Source: an uncultured cyanobacterium
Lineage (GTDB): Bacteria; Cyanobacteriota; Cyanobacteriia; Pseudanabaenales; Pseudanabaenaceae
Length of the DNA: 10,160 nt
Assembly: GCA_903819605.1 (NCBI GenBank)
Contig: CAIJEA010000493.1
Span: 1 to 10,160 of the forward strand
Reading direction: 5' to 3'
The translations under genes and the position numbers were made by a program. Positions 6,837 to 10,160 of this stretch are shown here, one piece after another; the stretch's first letter is position 1, and every line of letters begins with the position of its first letter. The notes beneath the pieces are model-generated. The model saw only the letters and a program-made list of their open reading frames with translations, made no database searches and was not told where the DNA came from.

Positions 6837-8219
6837 ATGAATTCCAAGCTAAAACTACCAATTCCCCAATTTTTGCAACTATGGTGGCACAGTAGCCAAA
6901 CGAAATTTTTTCAACTAATTAGTCCCTTGCAGACATGGCGCGAAGGTAGTCGCTTGCTAAGTACGCGATTTTTAGGATGTTTGCTGGTTGTGCTACTAGC
7001 AACTTTACCGTTTCTCGAAAATGCTCAAACTGGTGTAATTGGTGGATCGGTGGCGATCGCGTGGTTATTGCTATGGCTAAGCGATCGGCGAGACTCTCCC
7101 GATGAGACAGTCCCCCTTTGGACACCGATCCATTTGCCATTGATGACCTATTGGGCGATCGCCATAGTTGCCACTTTAGTTTCGCCTGTGCGCGTTGCGG
7201 CGATCGATGGCATGTTGAAGCTAACTATCTATATGTTGGCATTTGTATCATTGAGTCGCCTAATGCGCTTGGGTTGGCGATCAATTTTTGTGGGCATATA
7301 TCTGGTTACGGCATTAATGGTGTGCGCTTACGGTGTGCAGCAATGGTATCTTGGCGCTCCAGAACTAGCTACATGGACGGATGTCACTTCCGAAACCGCA
7401 GGAATTACTCGCGTATATAGTTTTTTGGGCAATCCAAATTTGCTGGCAGGATATTTGATGCCAACTCTGCCGTTAGGCGCGATCGCGGCGATTCATTGGC
7501 GTAGTTGGGGTATGAAAGGATTAGGCGCAACTGTCGCAATTTTAGGAGCCTTTTGTATCACCCAAACCCAAAGTCGCGGCGGATTAATGGGGCTTGCCGC
7601 AGCTAGTTTTACTTTAGTGCTGTTATTAGTGTACTGGTGGGGCAAACGCTTGCCGAATTGGACTTTGCCTGCTGCCTTTGGTGGCACGGCAGGGGCGATC
7701 GCGTTAGGAACTATCCTTGTACCCACTCTCCGCAAGCGCGTTGGTAGCATCTTTGGAACCGATGATAGCAGTAATGCCTTTCGGGTTAATGTCTGGATGT
7801 CGGTGCTGAATATGATCAAAGCTAAACCGATTTTGGGAATTGGTCCTGGCAATAAGGCTTTTAACTTAATTTATCCGCAATATCAGCGATCGGGCTACAG
7901 TGCTTTAGGGACGTATTGCGTGCCATTAGAAATTACGGTTGAGACAGGAATTATTGGCTTGATTTGCTATAGCTGGCTGATATTTACCATTTTTCGCCAA
8001 GCTGCGATCGTACTTAATCGCTTGAGAAGCGATCGCGATTCTAGCGGATTATGGATTATTGCCGCGATCGCCACTCTCCTTGGGATGATGGTTCACGGCT
8101 TAGTCGATACAGTCTGGTATCGTCCTCAAGTGCAATTACTATGGTGGTTAGCGATCGCAATCATTAGCAGTTTCTACGTTGCTCCAATACCAAATCAGGA
8201 ATCAGCAATTAGTGAATGA
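6837..8219 (+). CDS. ictB: IctB family membrane protein (O-antigen ligase/Wzy superfamily)
   Basis: The 460-residue inner-membrane protein has about 10-12 hydrophobic segments, roughly at 46-62, 67-82, 101-118, 126-142, 148-166, 200-220, 228-242, 250-268, 278-296, 370-390, 404-424 and 432-449. It matches Synechococcus IctB over its length from memory: ELATW at 176-180, RVYSFLGNPNLLAGYL at 192-207, a DDSSNAFRVNVW stretch near 309-320, GIGPGN at 334-339 and a GLVDTVWYRP end at 421-430. IctB was named for a role in inorganic carbon accumulation, but its fold is that of O-antigen ligases and polymerases, and direct bicarbonate transport is doubtful. The gene is rich in HIP1 sites; three sampled 60-nt lines are 58-63% GC. 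Its TGA overlaps the next start by ATGA. A palindrome lies just upstream. Confidence 0.92.
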   Translation: MNSKLKLPIPQFLQLWWHSSQTKFFQLISPLQTWREGSRLLSTRFLGCLLVVLLATLPFLENAQTGVIGGSVAIAWLLLWLSDRRDSPDETVPLWTPIHLPLMTYWAIAIVATLVSPVRVAAIDGMLKLTIYMLAFVSLSRLMRLGWRSIFVGIYLVTALMVCAYGVQQWYLGAPELATWTDVTSETAGITRVYSFLGNPNLLAGYLMPTLPLGAIAAIHWRSWGMKGLGATVAILGAFCITQTQSRGGLMGLAAASFTLVLLLVYWWGKRLPNWTLPAAFGGTAGAIALGTILVPTLRKRVGSIFGTDDSSNAFRVNVWMSVLNMIKAKPILGIGPGNKAFNLIYPQYQRSGYSALGTYCVPLEITVETGIIGLICYSWLIFTIFRQAAIVLNRLRSDRDSSGLWIIAAIATLLGMMVHGLVDTVWYRPQVQLLWWLAIAIISSFYVAPIPNQESAISE

Positions 8220-8623
8220 AAGACAAGCTATTTGAGATGCTTATTCCCAAACGACCATTATCACTTCAGGCAAAAGCTCAGAATCTACAAGCTTGGAAAG
8301 ATTATGTATATGGTCGTGCAAGAGAGGAGTGGAAACATGGCACTCCCTATTCGAAATTGGGGATTCGCTTAACTTTAGTTTATTTATGTGGTGATTCACC
8401 AGCCGATATCGATAATATAGTTAAACCAATACAAGATGCGTTGGTAGGAGTTGTATATGCGGATGATTTACTTATTGCTGATGTCGATAGCCACAGAAGA
8501 TTTATTACAGATGGCATCGATCTCATAAATTTGCCAAGACTTTTAATTCAAGGTGCTGAATCTGGAGAAGAATGCGTTTATGTAAGTGTTAGTTTGTCAG
8601 AAAATTTAGAGGTGTATCTATGA
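8216..8623 (+). CDS. RusA-like Holliday junction resolvase family nuclease
   Basis: The 135-residue protein carries the RusA core: D64-x-D66-N67-I-V-K70-P-I-x-D74-A-L-x-G-V-V-Y-x-D83-D84. This matches the D-x-D-N-x-x-K-x-x-x-D-A-L ... D-D pattern whose aspartates bind the catalytic metal in E. coli RusA. RusA proteins are dimeric, cleave four-way DNA junctions, and are often phage-derived. The length is close to that of classical RusA (about 120). The start overlaps the ictB stop by four bases (ATGA). The nearest purine-rich site (AGGA, 8197-8200) is too far upstream, so translation probably depends on re-initiation after ictB. The gene is much more AT-rich than ictB and has no HIP1 site, suggesting acquisition. 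Its stop overlaps the next start in the same way, so the two should be made together. Confidence 0.82.
   Translation: MKDKLFEMLIPKRPLSLQAKAQNLQAWKDYVYGRAREEWKHGTPYSKLGIRLTLVYLCGDSPADIDNIVKPIQDALVGVVYADDLLIADVDSHRRFITDGIDLINLPRLLIQGAESGEECVYVSVSLSENLEVYL
8608..8612 (+). promoter_or_regulatory. Shine-Dalgarno for the PD-(D/E)XK-HEPN gene
   Basis: AGAGG lies 7 nt before the ATG at 8620, inside the end of the RusA-like gene. It supports that start and suggests the second nuclease gene is translated efficiently as well as being coupled to the first. Confidence 0.6.
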
Positions 8624-9309
8624 CCATAACAAATCAATCTTTACATGAACAACAGAAAATTCAGTCTACTGCTCAACAATTAGAGGAGCGTGGATACAGA
8701 GTTGTTACTGAACCCTCAAAATCAGATTTACCATTTAATTTAGGTGGATATCTTCCTGATTTAATTGCAACTAAAGATGAGCAAGGTATAGTTTTTGAGG
8801 TCAAACCTAGTTTCAAGCGTATTTCTATTGATCGATTGCAAAATATTGCTGAACAAGTTGCATCTCATGATGGATGGCGGTTTGTATTAATGACTTTGGA
8901 TGATGAGAGTGAGGAGGTTTTACCATTAGATAGAAAAGACTTTCCATATTGGCAGGATTTACAATCTCGATTATTAAAAGTAGATACTCTTATTCAGGAA
9001 TCACTTTTTGAGCCCGCTATTTTATTTCTTTGGAGCATTTTAGAAGTACTACTTCGCAAAAAAGCAGTAATAGAAAATGTCCCCATTGAAAGGCTTCCTG
9101 CAAATAATTTACTAGATCATCTTTATTCAAGAGGACAAATTTCGATGGATCAGTTTGAAGTTTTCAAGGATTTTTTAAAACTTAGAAATAAGACTGCTCA
9201 TGGCATCATTACACCTACAGATGCTACAGGGGAAATGTTGATTTTAGCTAACCATACAATTAAATCCTTAGTGAAAGAGTGGGAATTAGAAGATCCTTTT
9301 TCTTTATAA
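8620..9309 (+). CDS. PD-(D/E)XK nuclease (AHJR-like) fused to a HEPN-like domain
   Basis: The 229-residue protein has two parts. Residues about 10-105 look like a restriction-endonuclease fold of the archaeal Holliday-junction-resolvase-like kind: a helix ending EERGYRVV (22-29), then YLPDLIAT with D47, then VFEVK with E60 and K62 giving D...E-x-K, followed by a helix and the strand WRFVLMTL (86-93). Residues about 115-225 are helical and contain LKLRNKTAHG (187-196). R189-x4-H194 fits the R-x4-6-H motif of HEPN domains, which are often RNases in toxin and defence proteins. Both active-site motifs appear intact. No membrane segment or signal is present. The gene is AT-rich (three sampled lines 33-38% GC) and has no HIP1 site. 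It is coupled by ATGA to the RusA-like gene and followed at once by a terminator. Function is unknown; repair or defence is inferred. Confidence 0.75.
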   Translation: MTITNQSLHEQQKIQSTAQQLEERGYRVVTEPSKSDLPFNLGGYLPDLIATKDEQGIVFEVKPSFKRISIDRLQNIAEQVASHDGWRFVLMTLDDESEEVLPLDRKDFPYWQDLQSRLLKVDTLIQESLFEPAILFLWSILEVLLRKKAVIENVPIERLPANNLLDHLYSRGQISMDQFEVFKDFLKLRNKTAHGIITPTDATGEMLILANHTIKSLVKEWELEDPFSL

Positions 9310-9311
9310 GT

Positions 9312-9340
9312 AATAGAGAGGCGCAAAGCGCTTCTCTATT
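9312..9340. terminator. Bidirectional hairpin terminator between convergent genes
   Basis: Arms of 13 nt (9312-9324 and 9328-9340) pair with one G-T wobble around an AAA loop; the core is GAGGCGC/GCGCTTC and the flanks are A/T-rich, giving CTCTATTTATTT on the + side. It starts 3 nt after the nuclease stop and reaches the aroA stop, so it can serve both strands. Confidence 0.7.
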
Positions 9341-10160
9341 TATTTGATATATAAGCTTTGCAAAGTGGGAATAAACGAGGGATAGGAAATAGCGGCGGAT
9401 TCAGCACGATTGATGGAAGTTTTGCCTTTGGCAACTAGGGCTGCGATCGCCAGACTCATTGCAATTCGATGATCGTCATAGCTTTCCAATTCATTACCAG
9501 TCAGTGCCTTACCTCCAACAATTTCCATACCATCAGGATGCTCGGTGACATTTGCACCTAGTTTCGTTAATTCCTTCACCATTGCTACGATGCGATCGCT
9601 TTCCTTTACGCGCAATTCTTCTGCATCTTCGATAATTGTCGTTCCTTCTGCACAGGTAGCCGCGATCGCTAAAATGGGAATCTCGTCAATCAGTCTCGGA
9701 ATGACTGCGCCGCCAATCTTACAAGCTTTGAGCGCCGCAGAACGAACATGCAAATCAGCAACTGGTTCACCAGTCACTTCACGCTGATTTTCATAGGTAA
9801 TATCTGCACCCATTTCGGCAAGAATTTCTAAAACTCCTGTACGGGTAGGATTAATACCAACATTCTCGATTACTAGATCGGAATTAGGAACTATTGATGC
9901 TGCCACCAGCCAAAAAGCCGCCGAGCTAATATCACCAGGAACTGTCACCTCTTGTCCGACTAGTTTTGCGCCACCTTTCACAGCAACAGTGTTTGTATCA
10001 ATATCAACGGTGACTTTTGCACCAAAGGCAGCCAACATCCTTTCGCTATGATCGCGCGATCGCTCTGGCTCGGTGATAATCGTTTCACCATCAGTCATCA
10101 AGCCAGCCAGCATAATGCAGGACTTGACCTGAGCTGATGCGACAGGTGATTGATAGTGAA
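9340..10160 (-). CDS. aroA: 3-phosphoshikimate 1-carboxyvinyltransferase (EPSP synthase), 5' part outside window
   Basis: EPSP synthase adds the enolpyruvyl group of PEP to shikimate 3-phosphate in the cytoplasmic shikimate pathway. The frame stays open past the ATG at 10113 to the window edge and already reads HYQSPVASAQVKSCIMLAGL there, which is conserved mid-protein sequence. The gene is therefore cut by the window, and 10113 is not its start. About 273 C-terminal codons are visible. Marks are SAQVKS, EPERSRDHSERMLAAFGA, NPTRTG, the PROSITE-type segment RVKESDRI and DDHRIAMS. S-A-Q-x-K, R-D-H-S-E and N-P-T-R are features described for class II (glyphosate-tolerant type) EPSP synthases. The gene ends convergently to the nuclease pair with a shared terminator hairpin. 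Four HIP1 sites lie inside. Confidence 0.93.
   Translation of the reverse strand, partial: HYQSPVASAQVKSCIMLAGLMTDGETIITEPERSRDHSERMLAAFGAKVTVDIDTNTVAVKGGAKLVGQEVTVPGDISSAAFWLVAASIVPNSDLVIENVGINPTRTGVLEILAEMGADITYENQREVTGEPVADLHVRSAALKACKIGGAVIPRLIDEIPILAIAATCAEGTTIIEDAEELRVKESDRIVAMVKELTKLGANVTEHPDGMEIVGGKALTGNELESYDDHRIAMSLAIAALVAKGKTSINRAESAAISYPSFIPTLQSLYIK

Noticed and set aside
7118..7420. 100-codon open frame on the + strand inside ictB
   Set aside because: It is a frame shift of ictB itself with no recognisable domain and no ribosome site.
7493..7852. 119-codon open frame on the reverse strand inside ictB
   Set aside because: It lies wholly within a confidently recognised membrane protein gene, shows no family motif, and is the kind of frame produced opposite a GC-rich gene.
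9340..10113. aroA as a complete 257-residue gene starting at 10113
   Set aside because: The conserved SAQVKS segment lies upstream of that ATG in the same open frame, so the gene continues beyond the window.

Overview
The window reads as chromosomal DNA of a cyanobacterium. The HIP1 octamer GCGATCGC recurs through most genes (for example at 547, 901, 1045, 1154, 1859, 1974, 2112, 4523 and 8151). The gene content also fits: a phycobiliprotein-family protein, IctB, a CbiG-CobJ fusion and a UbiD decarboxylase of the plastoquinone type. The numerous perfect intergenic palindromes and the moderate GC suggest a filamentous freshwater lineage such as Pseudanabaena, but that is only an impression. 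No rRNA, tRNA or CRISPR was recognised.

Layout. 1-344 (-) is the N-terminal part of a phycobiliprotein-like gene running off the left edge. Divergent from it, 573-2240 (+) encodes a STAND/NB-ARC ATPase that ends where relatives usually carry WD40 or pentapeptide repeats. 2321-3160 is a graveyard: the last 45 codons of a clan AA aspartic protease (-), then a wrecked IS4/IS701-type transposase (+) bounded by TTAA on both sides, the right copy lying in the cobJ stop codon. 3157-4572 (-) is cobJ fused to CbiG domains. 4573-4804 holds two large palindromes. 4805-6322 (-) is a ubiD-family decarboxylase and 6385-6708 (-) a three-TPR protein. After another palindrome (6778-6810) comes a rightward set: ictB (6837-8219), a RusA-like nuclease (8216-8623) and a PD-(D/E)XK plus HEPN-like protein (8620-9309), each overlapping the previous by ATGA. 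A hairpin terminator at 9312-9340 separates them from aroA (9340-10160, -), which runs off the right edge.

How the genes relate. Most are unlinked housekeeping functions: cobalamin ring synthesis, plastoquinone head-group decarboxylation, aromatic amino acid synthesis, and an IctB-family membrane protein. The part that looks accessory is the AT-rich nuclease pair attached to the end of ictB. A Holliday-junction-resolvase-type fold and a restriction-endonuclase-type fold joined to a HEPN-like domain are translationally coupled, which suggests a small DNA repair or genome-defence module. This is inference from motifs and arrangement; no activity can be read from the sequence.
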